Positions 31,844-43,110 of a stretch of DNA of 64,000 bases are shown here, in pieces. Below the pieces are notes generated by a model that saw only the letters and a program-made list of their open reading frames with translations, had not been told where the DNA came from and did no database searches. The translations under genes and the position numbers were made by a program. The number at the start of each line of letters is the position of its first letter. Position 1 is the stretch's first letter. Origin of the DNA: Cydia pomonella (lineage: Eukaryota; Arthropoda; Insecta; Lepidoptera; Tortricidae); assembly GCF_033807575.1 (NCBI RefSeq), contig NW_026907806.1, forward strand, positions 310,001 to 374,000. The letters run 5' to 3'.

Positions 31844-32649
31844 TAAACGGTGATACTTTTAAATATTACTTTGTACTAATATAAACTACCAAACCAACAC
31901 CCTTACAAACTTTTTAAAATGAATACGTTACTCAATGGTAGAAAATTCCCGTTAAATAAACATTTTAGGCAACTATTTAGTAAGTATGAAAATAAATTAC
32001 GAATATGTAGCAATTACCAAACAAAATAAAAGTATTTGATGGAAAAACTTGGTTGAGATGTTACCTAACTCATCAAGGAATCACGAAAGAGCCACGTATT
32101 CTGCTTCTCATGATTTCATTAGACATATTATACTCTATTGAACATGTTAGGCAAAAGAAATGCTCAAATAGACATTTACTTTGAATAAGCTAATCAAAGA
32201 AAATATCCCATTTTGGGGCTTGTTTCTGAGCAAATATCTTTATTATATTTACCTTGGCAAATATCTAATAAAAATGTAGTAAACCTTGATGTGACTCAAT
32301 GTCGATGCCAAAATGTTTTATTATACAATACGCAACTTTACTTACATATTTATCTTATGTATTATTATGGGCTGTGAATTGTTATCGAAATAGTAAAAGT
32401 ATGTCTTTCTATGTCACAAAATAAAGTAAAGGCATAGATATTTTTAAGAAACAAAAACGTAGCACCGAATAGTGTAAAAAACGGTTGTCTGTAAAGTCGG
32501 TTTACTGACGATAGTTGAACGTGATAACGTCATAAGAAAATACTGATGGAATGGTTTCATTTTTCAAAAGAAAATTATAATTTTATTTGTTTGATAGATA
32601 TTTTGTACTTATGGAGATATTTCACTTCATACTTGACGAAAACATGTAA
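31844..32649. other. No recognisable feature
   Basis: AT-rich, no frame or repeat supported. Confidence 0.45.
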
Positions 32650-32875
32650 ATGTATTATTGTATAGCAGCTGTCCACGCGGACGCATCGCTCACTCAAGTA
32701 GGAGAGAGACAGATGTCGAACGCTGCCGAACGCGGAGGCCGATTGTGCCTCTTTGTCGCTCGTTGCGCGCTCTCGCTTGCACTTCAAGCCTTAAATGGAA
32801 CGCCTCAGAGAGAGGTAACGCCGCATGAGTCATGTTTTTTCGTGCGTGCAGCCGGCTCCATCGAATTATAAGACG
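32650..32875. repeat. GC-rich insert, probable dispersed element
   Basis: A sharp CpG-rich block with AGCAGCTGTCCACGCGGACG and CGAACGCTGCCGAACGCGGA in AT-rich surroundings. It has short open frames on both strands but no domain. A TGAGTCAT (AP-1-like) word occurs at 32826. It could be a mobile element or a CpG-rich regulatory patch. Confidence 0.4.
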
Positions 32876-33729
32876 TTGTCACGTCAAAAGTAAAATACCT
32901 GGTAAAGACGCAAGTACGTCAAATATTTACTCAAAATGGCTTCAAAACAATATAACACAATTTATTTAACTGGAAGAATATATAAGTATTCATATCAGAT
33001 GATGAAATTAATCGTTTAAAGACAAATTGAAAAGCCAAACCAGCTGCGGTCTAGTCGGATGGTTGGCTAGTGCAACCTAGTTGAAACGTCGGATTGAAGA
33101 TAAAATAATGAAACTTAATCCCGGCAGATCCGTTATATCAATAAATAAAAATTTGAAGGAACACGACGCCTATAAATCAAACATTTTAAACGCATTTCAC
33201 AGACATTTATTGTTTCTTTACTACACATCTTTTATTCATTTAAAAATGCGTCAAATTACGAGTATAACTAAATTGAATTTCCAATGGCAAATTTTGTTTG
33301 GTTATTTAGTTATAAATATTCATAAAATTATGTGTGTCCATTAATATCAACTAAACTAATCATCCATTATTAATTTAATTATTTCTTAAATGACAAGGAA
33401 GGCTTTGAAATAGAAAATCTTCCCTCACTCTCGTTTTCGAATATTCGACGGACATCCGACCGTCGCGTCGGGCCTTCGGTGAAATGACTGCGATCCGATT
33501 TGTGCTCATTAGAGAGCATTATGAGCTCGAGTTAATTCGTAATTGGACTGGAGATCATTTGGAGCTTTTGTTTAGATCAAATTTAAAGATAAAATAACTT
33601 GCTGTTAATATAAAATGCTGTGAAATATGTCTACCTATAGTTCATGTCATCCACGATGACGCGCGGATTTGTCAAATCTAACCGATCGATATATTCCTTG
33701 TGCACCACTGAGTATGCTCCAACCGTTTT
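32876..33729. other. No gene called; CpG-rich patch at 33430-33540
   Basis: The frame at 33081-33344 is Lys/Ile/His-rich with no family. The patch at 33440-33480 (GACCGTCGCGTCGGGCC) is unassigned. GACGCGCGGATTTGTCAAAT at 33659 looks like a decayed LINE 3' end. Confidence 0.4.
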
Positions 33730-34215
33730 TAGAGTCCTGTAGTCAACTAGGAACCCTTATAGTTTCGCCATGACCGTCTGTTTGCCGACCATCCGCGGCT
33801 TTGCTCCATGATAGTTAGTGCTAGAAAGCTGCAATTAGGCAAGGATACATAAAACATTCATGGTGATAGAACGATAAAATAAAAACTACAAAAAAAAATT
33901 TAGGGTACCTAAGTACCTCCCATAAAAAATGTTTTTATAGATTTTTTTCCGCTTGAACCCAATGGTGTGGAGTAACGTTTGATAGGTCTTTCAAAACGAA
34001 TACGGGTCTTCAACAACAATTTTTTGATAAAGTGAATATTTTTTTCTTCGTAAATAATCGTCCCGAAAGAAAATAAATATGTGTTCCCTCTCCAACTTTA
34101 TAAATTATTTCAATGAAAACTCCCTATAGGGAACATGACCGATCCAGCCGTTTTTCAGTTAGAGTGGGAGTAAAAAGACGTACAAAAAAAACGCTGCGCA
34201 AGTACTCCCTTATGC
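33730..34215 (+). repeat. Dispersed repeat X
   Basis: AACTAGGAACCCTTATAGTT, CCATCCGCGGCTTTGCTCC, GTTAGTGCTAGAAAGCTGCA, then TTTAGGGTACCTAAGTACCT, and near the end CCGATCCAGCCGTTTTTCAG. A phrase set that I associate with a widespread lepidopteran repeat. Confidence 0.6.
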
Positions 34216-34974
34216 TAAAGGTAACTACACTGAGCATGGCCTGACATGCTCTTGGCCAAATTTTTATACTTATATGAACACAGTCTCAACCTCATGTAAA
34301 TGTTACAAAATGATAGTACTCATGGTACTTAAAATCGCCATAAATATCAACCCGCCACATACTTGCCTCAATGTGTCGTTTCCAAGCAACAAATCCCATT
34401 TTTATCATTTGCCATAAGGAAGATTTGACAGGTTACTGGTATTTTGGTATGAAGATACAAGCAAATCTTGCCCTTATGGTAAGCGACATACTAGGTTCCT
34501 GTGACTCAAAACAATTCATCAACAACGGCCACCGTATATTTAACAACTACTGCATACAAGGTGTATTTGCACGGAACGTGTATTTATACAACATGCAGAG
34601 ACGCATGCATGCGTGCAATCCGCACCGCTGCATCTTATGCTATATTACAGCAAACATGGCCAAATTTGAGTGGCTATCCCATTAGATAAACAAGCTGCAT
34701 CTTATATCCAAGGAATAAGGTTGGGAATCGAGTGAATATTTATAGAAGTGACCGGAGGAAATTTACGCTTTGACCAGTCTATTATGACTTTGGCTTGTAA
34801 GAGCTTGGTAACAGGACGTGTGAATACGTTATAAATTTTAAGATTTTTAGACGAAATAGCAGGACATGACGTTTTCATGAATTTACAAATTCAATTTTTA
34901 CGTCTATTGGAAGCTATATCCAATACTAGGGGATCTGAGATAATAAAATAAATAAATATTAGATAATTTTTGAT
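34216..34974. other. Unassigned, overlapping frames of up to 104 codons
   Basis: 34371-34685 is open in one frame and 34501-34689 in another. The first is Cys/Met/Asn-rich with no signal peptide, no clear splice sites and no domain. The palindrome GCATGCATGC lies inside. Not called as a gene. Confidence 0.35.
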
Positions 34975-35241
34975 TTTTGACGACCGGTCTGGTCTAGTGG
35001 GTAGTGACCCTGCCTATGAAGCCGATGGTCCCGGGTTCAAATCCTGGTAAGGGCATTTATTCGTGTGATGAGCAATGGATATTTGTTCCTGAGTCATGGA
35101 TGTTTCTATATATTTAAGTATTTATAAATATTTATATATTATATAAGTATATCGTTGTCTAAGTACCCTCAACACAAGCCTTATTGAGCTTACAGTGGGA
35201 CTTAGTCAATTTGTGTAATAATGTCCTATAATATTTATTTA
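34975..35241 (+). mobile_element. SINE-B copy, near full length
   Basis: Box A TCTGGTCTAGTGGGTAG, box B CGGGTTCAAATCCTGG, 3' end GTAATAATGTCCTATAATAT. Confidence 0.9.
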
Positions 35242-35318
35242 TAATCCTACTGATTCTAGCTAATTTCCTATACAATGTGATTTTGCTATCTGACTATACT
35301 TTGAGGGGTGACTATTTA

Positions 35319-35483
35319 GATCATACTGACCAACTTTTATCATAAGGGCAACACAGAAAACGCAAAAAAAATCTGTCATCTCATTCATCCCGGGGAGTCA
35401 TTATGTCATTTTTTTCTATGGAACAGCAGTTTTGCAGCGCAATTTTGGGATTGACTCTATAGTAAATGTTGTTCAGTATGACC
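35319..35483. mobile_element. MITE family O, diverged copy
   Basis: Left TAGATCATACTGACCAACTT and right AATGTTGTTCAGTATGACC are inverted; the inner part AAACGCAAAAAA is mirrored weakly. Confidence 0.6.
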
Positions 35484-35529
35484 GACATATTCACCGCTTG
35501 TAATATGGTCAGTAGCATGCTTGGGATAT

Positions 35530-35637
35530 GGTATGGATGTAGTAACATTTCTGGAGTTGCAGGCGTCCATAGGCTACGGAGACTGCTTAAAGTCATGCGG
35601 GCCGTATGCTTGTTTGCCACCAACGCAGTACAAAAAA
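35530..35637 (+). mobile_element. Retroelement C copy, 5'-truncated
   Basis: TTCTGGAGTTGCAGGCGTCC to CACCAACGCAGTACAAAAAA. Confidence 0.8.
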
Positions 35638-35868
35638 ATACTGTGTATAAACTGATCTATTCATTCATGTTAGACATGACCCATAATTTAAAACGCTGGA
35701 GGACTGCATAAGACTTTTTCATACAAAATAATTATAAATATCCCTGAAAGAAAAAGTAGTTAAGCCCTTCCTGCCCGCGGCCCGTTTAAAACAACAAAAA
35801 ATATACAGTAAAATAATCGGATTACTAAATAATTATATTAACTGTTTCGGTGATCTACTAAGTGAACA

Positions 35869-36059
35869 GTACCCCTAGTGTAAATAAATTCGATTTCCAA
35901 ACGTGACGTACGCGTTTGCGTTTAGTCTCATTTTGTATTGGATTTCGAAAGAGCGCGCCAAGCGGGACGTTTTGGAACCTCAAAATCCTATACAAAATGA
36001 GACTTAACACAAACGCGTTCGTCACGTTATGATGTCGATCACAGTTACACTAGGGGTAC
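35869..36059 (-). mobile_element. 191-bp MITE family Z, copy 2
   Basis: Opposite orientation to copy 1, with which it shares the end variant ACGTTATGATGTCGA. GTAC to GTAC is again 191 bp. Confidence 0.9.
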
Positions 36060-36968
36060 AGTATAGTAAAATTGCTAGAAAGTCCGACGTTCTCAGTTTA
36101 AATTTGCTACCGGTAAAATAATCTAACATTCAGACGTGTTGTAATATTTGTCTGCAAACTGCGGGCGAAATACGCGCAGCAACAGACCAGAATAGATGCG
36201 CGCATTCTTTATTCGCTCCACTATATTAAACGATATTCGTCTAAACCATTCAACAGATTTAATAGATCTATCATCACTGGTATATTTACTAGCGCGATCG
36301 TGACCTAAAGGGCTGCATACATATACCTGCTACAATAGTCTTCGTTCGCCATTATAATTTTTCTTCAATTTGTTACGTGTCTGTGACACGCCTGACAACG
36401 TTCTCATTCTAATTATACGTATGTGAAGAGGAGACCTTATTTTCTACTTAGTTATGGAAATGAATATATATCCTTCGGTGTCAGAGTGGGCATTAACCAT
36501 ATATAAAACAGGACATACACGCGGTGATGGCGTCAACCTCAGGCATGACTCATGAGACAGACGGACAGCAAAATTTTTTCAACAATGACTTCACGGACAC
36601 AATCATGACGTTCTTCAATTCCCTTTGTAAATTGCTTTATAGTTCAAAAAATAGAATTACCTACATCAACATTAATTAAAGACGTCTACATGTACGACCT
36701 AAATATTTTCTCTGAGAACAGTAAGTATAGCATTTTGGTCAAAATAGTTTTTTGAGTATTTTTTAGATGCCGTTGCTAATGGGGGTTCACGAGGTCTACA
36801 GCTTGTAGATCCACTAGTTTTATATGAAACAAATGACCTGATTTCATTGCCCGTGAGTTCACAAAACTGAGTCTGGATGCGCTTGCGTTCGTCAGAATGT
36901 AATTATATCCGCAAAACGCGCAAACAGATCGATTTGGTAAATTTAGCGCGCGCGTCATTCACCGCTTT
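36060..36968. other. Apparently single-copy upstream region
   Basis: No transposon signature over about 900 bp, which is unusual here. It has several CpG-rich clusters (36160-36220, 36885-36960), an AP-1-like ATGACTCAT at 36544 and a GACGTCAT-poor context. It lies upstream of the signal-peptide exon and may contain regulatory sequence. This is inference from position and the absence of repeats. Confidence 0.4.
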
Positions 36969-37006
36969 TTATAACTATAATGTTTCCGGATTTACTTGAA
37001 TTCAGT
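36969..37006 (+). promoter_or_regulatory. Candidate core promoter (TATA + Inr)
   Basis: TTATAACTATAA at 36969-36980 lies about 34 bp upstream of an arthropod-type initiator TCAGT at 37002-37006, just after a CpG-rich stretch. If used, a leader exon could run to a GTAAGT at 37233, giving a 339-nt intron before the acceptor at 37571. A caveat is that the leader would include a LINE-tail scrap (GAGGCCTTTGCCCAG, 37191-37205). Confidence 0.25.
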
Positions 37007-37571
37007 CAGATCTTTAGAAAACTAAAATAAATATCTAAAGACTACAACTACAGACTCAAGACTAAGACGCTTGTTAAATTTTTCTAATACTAAAGAACTT
37101 ATGTAATATAGAAATATGACCTTTTATATTTGTCATCAAATATGTATGTCACATATCTCTGCAACTGTGAATTCGTGTCTTGATGGTAGAGAGGCCTTTG
37201 CCCAGTATTCATCATAAAACAATTTAAAGACCGTAAGTGCGCTCGGTTACCGTTCTTAGGCTTTCTATAAACTTGGCCTACATTCTTAATTCAAAAAGGG
37301 CATTTATTTGTATTTACCACAGAGTGATGAAATGAATGTTTTCTTTGTACCGACTTTACTCATCGTCTAGGGTTCATAACAAAAACCTTGTTCCGATTAC
37401 TGTTGGAACGTTGTTTTTTTTTAAGTTTGTCCTATTATATTTATTTATGATAGTATGCAGAATAGATTTATATATTTTTTACTTTATTAATCCTTCTCCG
37501 GTAATTTCTTTTCGATAATTGTTGAATAATTTCTTGGTCATCAATTATCAACCACTATTTTTCTCTTCCAG

Positions 37572-37679
37572 GTGACGATGTGCTAGTGCAGTGCTATGTG
37601 CGCGTGACAAAGTTGAACAAGATGGCCGCCGTGTTGCTCGTGTTCTTGCTGGGCTGCGTCGGTGCTTTGGCTGAAAAAG
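37572..37679 (+). CDS. Signal-peptide exon of an unnamed secreted or membrane protein (CDS from 37622)
   Basis: Exon with an acceptor CACTATTTTTCTCTTCCAG ending at 37571 and donor AAAAAG|GTAAGC after 37679. The leader is 50 nt. The ATG at 37622 has A at -3 and G at +4 (AAGATGG). The reading is MAAVLLVFLLGCVGALAEK followed by one base, so the intron is phase 1. Residues 3-16 form a hydrophobic core and Ala-Leu-Ala fits signal peptidase, so cleavage after ALA is likely. Phase-1 introns after a signal peptide are common in genes for modular extracellular proteins, such as Ig-superfamily proteins. No downstream exon in compatible phase was found in the remaining 26 kb, so the product cannot be named. 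The leader carries two short upstream ORFs. Confidence 0.65.
37578..37607 (+). promoter_or_regulatory. Two minimal upstream ORFs in the leader
   Basis: ATG-TGC-TAG at 37578-37586 and ATG-TGC-GCG-TGA at 37596-37607 precede the main ATG (37622). The second stop is 14 nt before it. Both would require reinitiation or leaky scanning. Confidence 0.5.
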
Positions 37680-37727
37680 GTAAGCCTTAGCTTTTTGATT
37701 GAGTATCTAGGCTAGTTGAAAAGAGTC

Positions 37728-37775
37728 ATTCTATCGACGTGCCAGTGCAGTGCTATGTGTGCGTGGCAGACCAGC
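37728..37775 (+). repeat. Partial duplicate of the leader, in the intron
   Basis: GTGCCAGTGCAGTGCTATGT with GTGCGTGGCA closely matches GTGCTAGTGCAGTGCTATGT with GCGCGTGACA in the exon leader (37580-37609), about 155 bp downstream. Neither the acceptor nor the signal peptide is duplicated. Confidence 0.6.
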
Positions 37776-38390
37776 ATATTTGCAGCGTTTTATGGCTAAG
37801 TATATATTAAAATCCGATTTTCACTTCATGGTTTAGGTGGGATTGTACTTGTATTTTTACAACCTGTAATAGTAATTACGAAAGCTTATTGAAACACTCC
37901 TTGTTAAATAAAATCCATATTGAACTCGTAAACTAAATTAAAATTGTCACGAATTCACTATAACATATCTGAAACCTTATAGAATCCACAGGAATCCATC
38001 AAATCTGAATGTGGCAATCATCTTTCTATTCCTATATTACCACCCCCTTATTATGCGAGCTACGTTTGGAAATCACACATTACATTATTATGTAGCAAGT
38101 GAAAAGCTATACAATTTTCAATCTTACCCCATTGACATAAGCTCTACGGAATAAAGCTTCTTATTATAAGCTTTGGATTGAGCACAAATTCAATTTTACG
38201 CAGATCCGGCTTTCTCAATTTTCTAAACACTTGGGTCACAGTGGAGTATGCTACAGCAGGTCAGCTGTAATATCTTGTTAGCCTTTTGGTCACACGGGCT
38301 ACGTGTTATAAGAATGTAATTTCATTCGGTTCTTGTCTGTTTGTCTGATTTAATTTCATATCTTTTCATTATATATATAAGAATTTAAAT
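37776..38390. other. Intronic, no feature
   Basis: AT-rich; nothing recognised. Confidence 0.45.
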
Positions 38391-38690
38391 CTTGGAGACC
38401 CTTTACACCTCTAAGGATAATTTAATGATGTTTTTTTTAAATTACATTTTATGTCTGACACTTAGAGACGTTTACATCTTTAAAGAATCTTAGTATTTGT
38501 TGTTTGTATTTTGTTTATCATAGTTCTTTTGTGTGATTCGACATTTAGAGACTGTATACATCTCTAATATAGTATCTGATATTTCATTGATTCAATATTT
38601 ATAGTTGTATTTTATTGATTGTAATTTGACATGTAAAAGTGCCCCTGTGGCTTATTTGCTGAATAAATGTTTGTTTGGTTGTTTGGTCTA
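38391..38690 (+). mobile_element. LINE 3' UTR with serial stem-loops, copy 1
   Basis: Ends TTGACATGTAAAAGTGCCCC, GGCTTATTTGCTGAATAAAT and a (GTTTG)n-like tail, a common lepidopteran LINE 3' terminus. Three stem-loops of one design lie inside: CTTGGAG..CTCTAAG (38393), CTTAGAG..CTTTAAA (38461), TTAGAG..CTCTAA (38545). Confidence 0.75.
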
Positions 38691-39914
38691 GTCTTAACGA
38701 TTTATGGTGAAATATCAGATAGCAATATATGTTTTACCGCAAGCCTCACAAGATAAGAGAAGTTCGCGACAGACTTAACTTAGAAATAGCCTTGACGTAC
38801 TTATTACATCTCTTATCACAATTAATATCATCCGATCCGTAATATTCTGTTCTTCAAACCACAATTTAACCGCTTCTACAATTTATCTCTAATCTGCATT
38901 TACTTTTAATTTTATGTAATATGTTAGATGTTTTCCTGTAAAAAATATAAATTCCGGACACGCTACTAGGTACCTATGTTTAATAAAACAGCTATGCAAA
39001 AAAAATGGTAGTGCCTAACCACTATTTATGCGAAGAATTAAAACACGCGGGAAAATAAATGTATGGGAGCCATTACTCTAGAAACCAGAAGGGGTTGGAA
39101 ATATTAAGTAAATTACTTACAACGATACCATGAAATGTAATGGACTCTATCTGAGAACAAACAAGTCTAATAGTTTATAGGGGATTTTGGAAAAATGCCT
39201 TAGCGCTTACCTTCGAAGCTATATATTCTCTTACACTGGACTTAAAGTAAACAATTCTAAACATCTACCTATATTTTAGAAACAGATTTTATTGTGAGAC
39301 TGATAACTAGTCACGATATAGAAATATCTTGATTATTTGTGAAAATTTGATATCAGCAATATGTAAAACACAACACGTCATGATGAAAGAATATAACTTA
39401 TCTCACAAGAAAAATAAATCTATTAAACAAAATATCCCTCCAGCCATTGCAATTAAGTTAACGATATAATAATTTTGTTTTAGCTCGGAGTACCCACAGA
39501 ATGACCCTCAAGTTCGCATGAATAATTATTTCAAAACTGTCGTAATATTTATAATGACAGTAATTTTGCTCCAACAATTTTTAATTGTTGTTCATTAACT
39601 TAAAAAAATAACGACGTCTAGACAAATAAAAACAAAAGGTAAGGTTCCAAAATTAGAAAATACCTTTTACTGCAGCATTTAAAACAACGACTTGTTGTAA
39701 ACCACTCTCGTAAAACTAATTCCACGCGAAACAGTGAACTTTAAACAGTATTAAACGTATTAGTTTTATAGTCAAATTAAAACTAAAACTAATAAACCAA
39801 GCTTACATGTAAAAGTTATCCAATCAAGTCATTCATGGCTCAAATTAATTTAGAGCGCTTGTTGATTCTCCGACTACAATCGATAAGTTGGAGGACTTAC
39901 AAGTTGACTTGCAG
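38691..39914. other. Intronic, no feature
   Basis: AT-rich; no repeat matched. Confidence 0.45.
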
Positions 39915-39998
39915 GTGCAATTTAGGATAGTGCTGGCACGAGTACTTGCTGGAACTTCCAACTGGACGGAATCAGTCAAGTTTTGGAAGTTTGAGAAC
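39915..39998 (+). CDS. Weak candidate exon, 28 codons
   Basis: 84 nt between GACTTGCAG and GAAC|GTAAGTAG, the latter a strong donor. Open only in frame 0 (VQFRIVLARVLAGTSNWTES and on), locally higher in GC than its flanks. The acceptor lacks a good pyrimidine tract. Phase 0 does not match the phase-1 donor at 37679; joined to it, an in-frame TAG appears at once. It could belong to another transcript, be non-coding, or be chance. Confidence 0.15.
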
Positions 39999-41427
39999 GT
40001 AAGTAGAGAACGTATGAAACTAATGAATTAATCGGTAACTAAATTAAAATAATTCGTTTTGGCATTATATAATGGTGCAATACTAGATATATACGCATGA
40101 AAATGATGATTTGAAGTTGTTTATTAATAACAATAACATATGTTAATATCATGAAATTCAATGTTAATTACTACGAAAACAGGTATTTTTATATAACGCG
40201 TTTTTATATCTACTTTGATGTACATTTTTCTCATAATGTACGCCTAAAGTATAAAAGTCTTAGTGAATTACGAGTATGCTATATCGCTTTCTTATCAATG
40301 CATAAGTCAAAATGACAGATTAAGACAAATATTAATAGCTAATTGAGTCTAGTATCTATTAGAATAACATCAACTTAAGAAACAGGTATCTGGTATTGAT
40401 CTTGTACTTAAGAACGTAAATGCTGGACTGCAGAAATGTAATTGTAACACAAAATGGATATTATAAATTTACCAGATTACCTATAGGTTTAAAAATCGTC
40501 CCTGCCATCTTTAACTTCGTAGGGCTCGATGTACATTAAAATGTACATATTCGTTACAATCGAATTAAAAGCTTTCACGAACTTTGGTCCGTGTGTAAAG
40601 TAGCATTTATTTTGTTTTATTGCTTTATAAAACAAACGAAATTCATTCCAGTTTACTCATATAATAAGGATCTAATAAAAAAAGGAACACTTAGTATAGT
40701 GGGCTTTATGAGGTTAAGCACTTTCATCAAGCAGTTATAGTCAGTTTAAGATACAATATAACTAAAGAAATCTTAATATAACAAGTCCCTAAACATATAA
40801 GTGATAAAACCTACTGTTATTTAATCCGTTGTTGGACAACATGCGCGAACTACCCACAACTCGCGGCATTTGCCTAAAGTTTTAATAACGCTATGATATA
40901 GTGCGCTTATTAGACTAACTCTGCATGTTTGCCAGAGCAAAACGAGTAGTTTCCATAGCAGTACCCTAGCGGGTAAGAGATACAGACCATTTTGAACGTG
41001 TATCTGATATCAAACTGATATTTGGTGCATCAGCGTTCATTTCGCTATGACTTGTTCGAACATGTGTTAGTGCGAACCAAAGCTTGGGACAGGTTTTTAA
41101 AAAACCGTTAAATATTTCGGTTTTCCTCCGAACTTTTATAATTATGTGTGACTGAAACCACGCAGATGCTTATACAATTGGGTATGGCTACCACCAGTTT
41201 GACACTGACATATTAGCTAGGGTGTGCGTCACTTACTGTCTATGCATCTCGCTCGTACTCGTATATTAATGTTTATGTAAGGGAAGGGTAACCCATGGGT
41301 TAGTTTCTAAATAGAAACATTTTTATCTACACACATATCATAATGATGCGTTCAAAAACCTCAAATTAAAGTAACGTAAAGATTACCTATTTTGTACAAA
41401 CAAATGTATTTTCTATGGAAATGTAAT
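39999..41427. other. Non-coding, no feature
   Basis: AT-rich; palindrome TGTACATTAAAATGTACA at 40529-40546. No exon supported. Confidence 0.45.
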
Positions 41428-41575
41428 GTCCTGGGTTCGAATCCCGGTAAGGGCATTTATTTGTGCGATGAGCACAAACATTTGTTCTTGAGTCATAGGT
41501 GTTTTCTATATATTTAAGTATATATAGTATATTATATATGTCGTTGTCTGAGTACCCACAACACAAGCCTGAAAA
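41428..41575 (+). mobile_element. SINE-B copy lacking box A
   Basis: Starts at CTGGGTTCGAATCCCGG (intact box B) and runs to ACAACACAAGCCTG. Both ends are truncated. Confidence 0.8.
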
Positions 41576-41689
41576 CTGTACCTACATAATGTGCCTTCTT
41601 GTATTTTTTTTGTTTATTTTTACATAAACCCACACATTTATTTTAATGCCTTTTATTATGTATTTCATACATTTTTTTATTTTTTTATT

Positions 41690-42240
41690 CTTTGACATTT
41701 GGAGAACCTTTACACCTCCAAATCTTATTATTGTGTATTATTATTTTTCTCAGACCGTGGGGACCTTATACATCTCCAAACTTAATGTATTAACCGTGGT
41801 GACTATACGTCTCTGTCATATTGTATAATATACTTGACTTGGTACATACTAGTTATGTACAGAATGTAGCATTAGTTTATGAGACTGCTAGTTTAACAGT
41901 CTTTTTTTTTTGAATTTTATTTTTACACTTGGAGAGACTTTACACCTCCAAATTTTATTAGTATTAGTACTCTGAAATTGGGGACCTTTTACATCTCCAG
42001 ATTTAATGTGTTTTTAACCATAGAGACTACATCTCTATTGTATTGTAGTAATTATTTATTTTAAGATTATTATAATGTAATGTTTACCCAGGTATTGGCT
42101 GTTGTATTTATAAAATGTTGTTATGTATTTTTCATGTCACTATATGATGTTACTATAAATGTTGTATTGACTTGTAAAAGAGCCCTTGAGGCCTACTTGC
42201 AGAATAAATTTTTGAATTTTGAATTTTTGAATTTTTGAAT
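41690..42240 (+). mobile_element. LINE 3' UTR with serial stem-loops, copy 2
   Basis: Longer relative of the 38391 element, ending GACTTGTAAAAGAGCCCTTG, TTGCAGAATAAATTTTTG and a (TTGAATTTT)n tail. It carries stem-loops ATTTGGAG..CTCCAAAT (41695), TGGGG..CTCCA (41758), TTGGAG..CTCCAA (41930), TTGGGG..CTCCAG (41977) and ATAGAG..CTCTAT (42020). Confidence 0.8.
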
Positions 42241-42904
42241 ATGTAACATTCACATAAACTACTATTATGATAGTACGCAAACAAGTCCCGCTTTAATTAA
42301 TTAAGTTTCTAAGTAATCTGAAATTGTTTATTAAAGGATCCTAGAATATCGGTTTAGGCGCTTACACAGCAATTTTACTATAAAAGATTTATTTGTCCGT
42401 CCAATATTGGTTTAGGTCAGAACAGCCAATATTATACAATTATTAGATCTGTTTGCGTTTTATAAAAATAATGGCGGCTTTGTTTACTATATCAACAACT
42501 TTGTTGACGAACTAAATAAAGTGTCTAGCCCATTTTGTTTATATTTTTACACGACTACCCAAAAAAAGAGTGTATTGTTTTCAGGATTCATGTTTGTATG
42601 TATGTCAGTTTCTTTATTCCACCATAACTTCCAAATCCCTTAACCGATTTGAAAGAGTGAGGTATTGTTAGAATCGTTACGTTAACCCGAGTAACATAGG
42701 TTATGTGACGTCACAAATAAAACAACATGGCGGACTTAATACACGATATTGTGCGACCTTTAGAAAAAAAAAATCATAGGAACCTATCGATACAGTTCAC
42801 TTTAAGAAAGCAGTCGTGTTTTTTTAATTTTTTTAATTATTTTATTATCAATATTGTTATACCAATATTGACTCACAATACATGTAGATTTCAATTTAAT
42901 TGGG
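42241..42904. other. No host gene called
   Basis: 42585-42720 resembles a decayed repeat (ACTTCCAAATCCCTTAACCG, then TGTGACGTCACA, a CRE palindrome). The frame at 42727-42951 runs into the LINE remnant that follows. Confidence 0.4.
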
Positions 42905-43110
42905 GCCCAGCGCGCGTCGCCTTTATTAGGAGCTGTCAAAGCGCCTTATAGAGATTTCTGGTGACCAGAGGGCTGGACAATATTTTGCTGAGCGGATCAG
43001 CATTGCCATCCAGCGGGGCAATGCGGCCAGTCTTCTGGGCACTCTACCGATCGATTTCGACCTTGTATTCTTTGGAATTGTTTTTATTCGTAAGTTTTTA
43101 ATTTAAATGT
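42905..43110 (+). pseudogene. LINE ORF C-terminus (RISIAIQRGNAAS family), frameshifted
   Basis: One frame reads AFIRSCQSAL then stops; the next frame, from about 42948, continues IEISGDQRAGQYFAERISIA and IQRGNAASLLGTLPIDFD. The two parts read as one protein tail broken by a one-base insertion near 42946. I recognise the tail as that of a common lepidopteran non-LTR element; the same tail ends the fragment at 61706. It is retroelement debris, not a host gene. Confidence 0.7.

Noticed and set aside
34371..34685. 104-codon frame
   Set aside because: No recognisable domain and a second frame is open over part of the same interval; no splice signals that fit.
39915..39998. Second coding exon of the 37.6-kb gene
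   Set aside because: Phase does not match: joining to the phase-1 donor gives an immediate in-frame TAG; the acceptor is weak.
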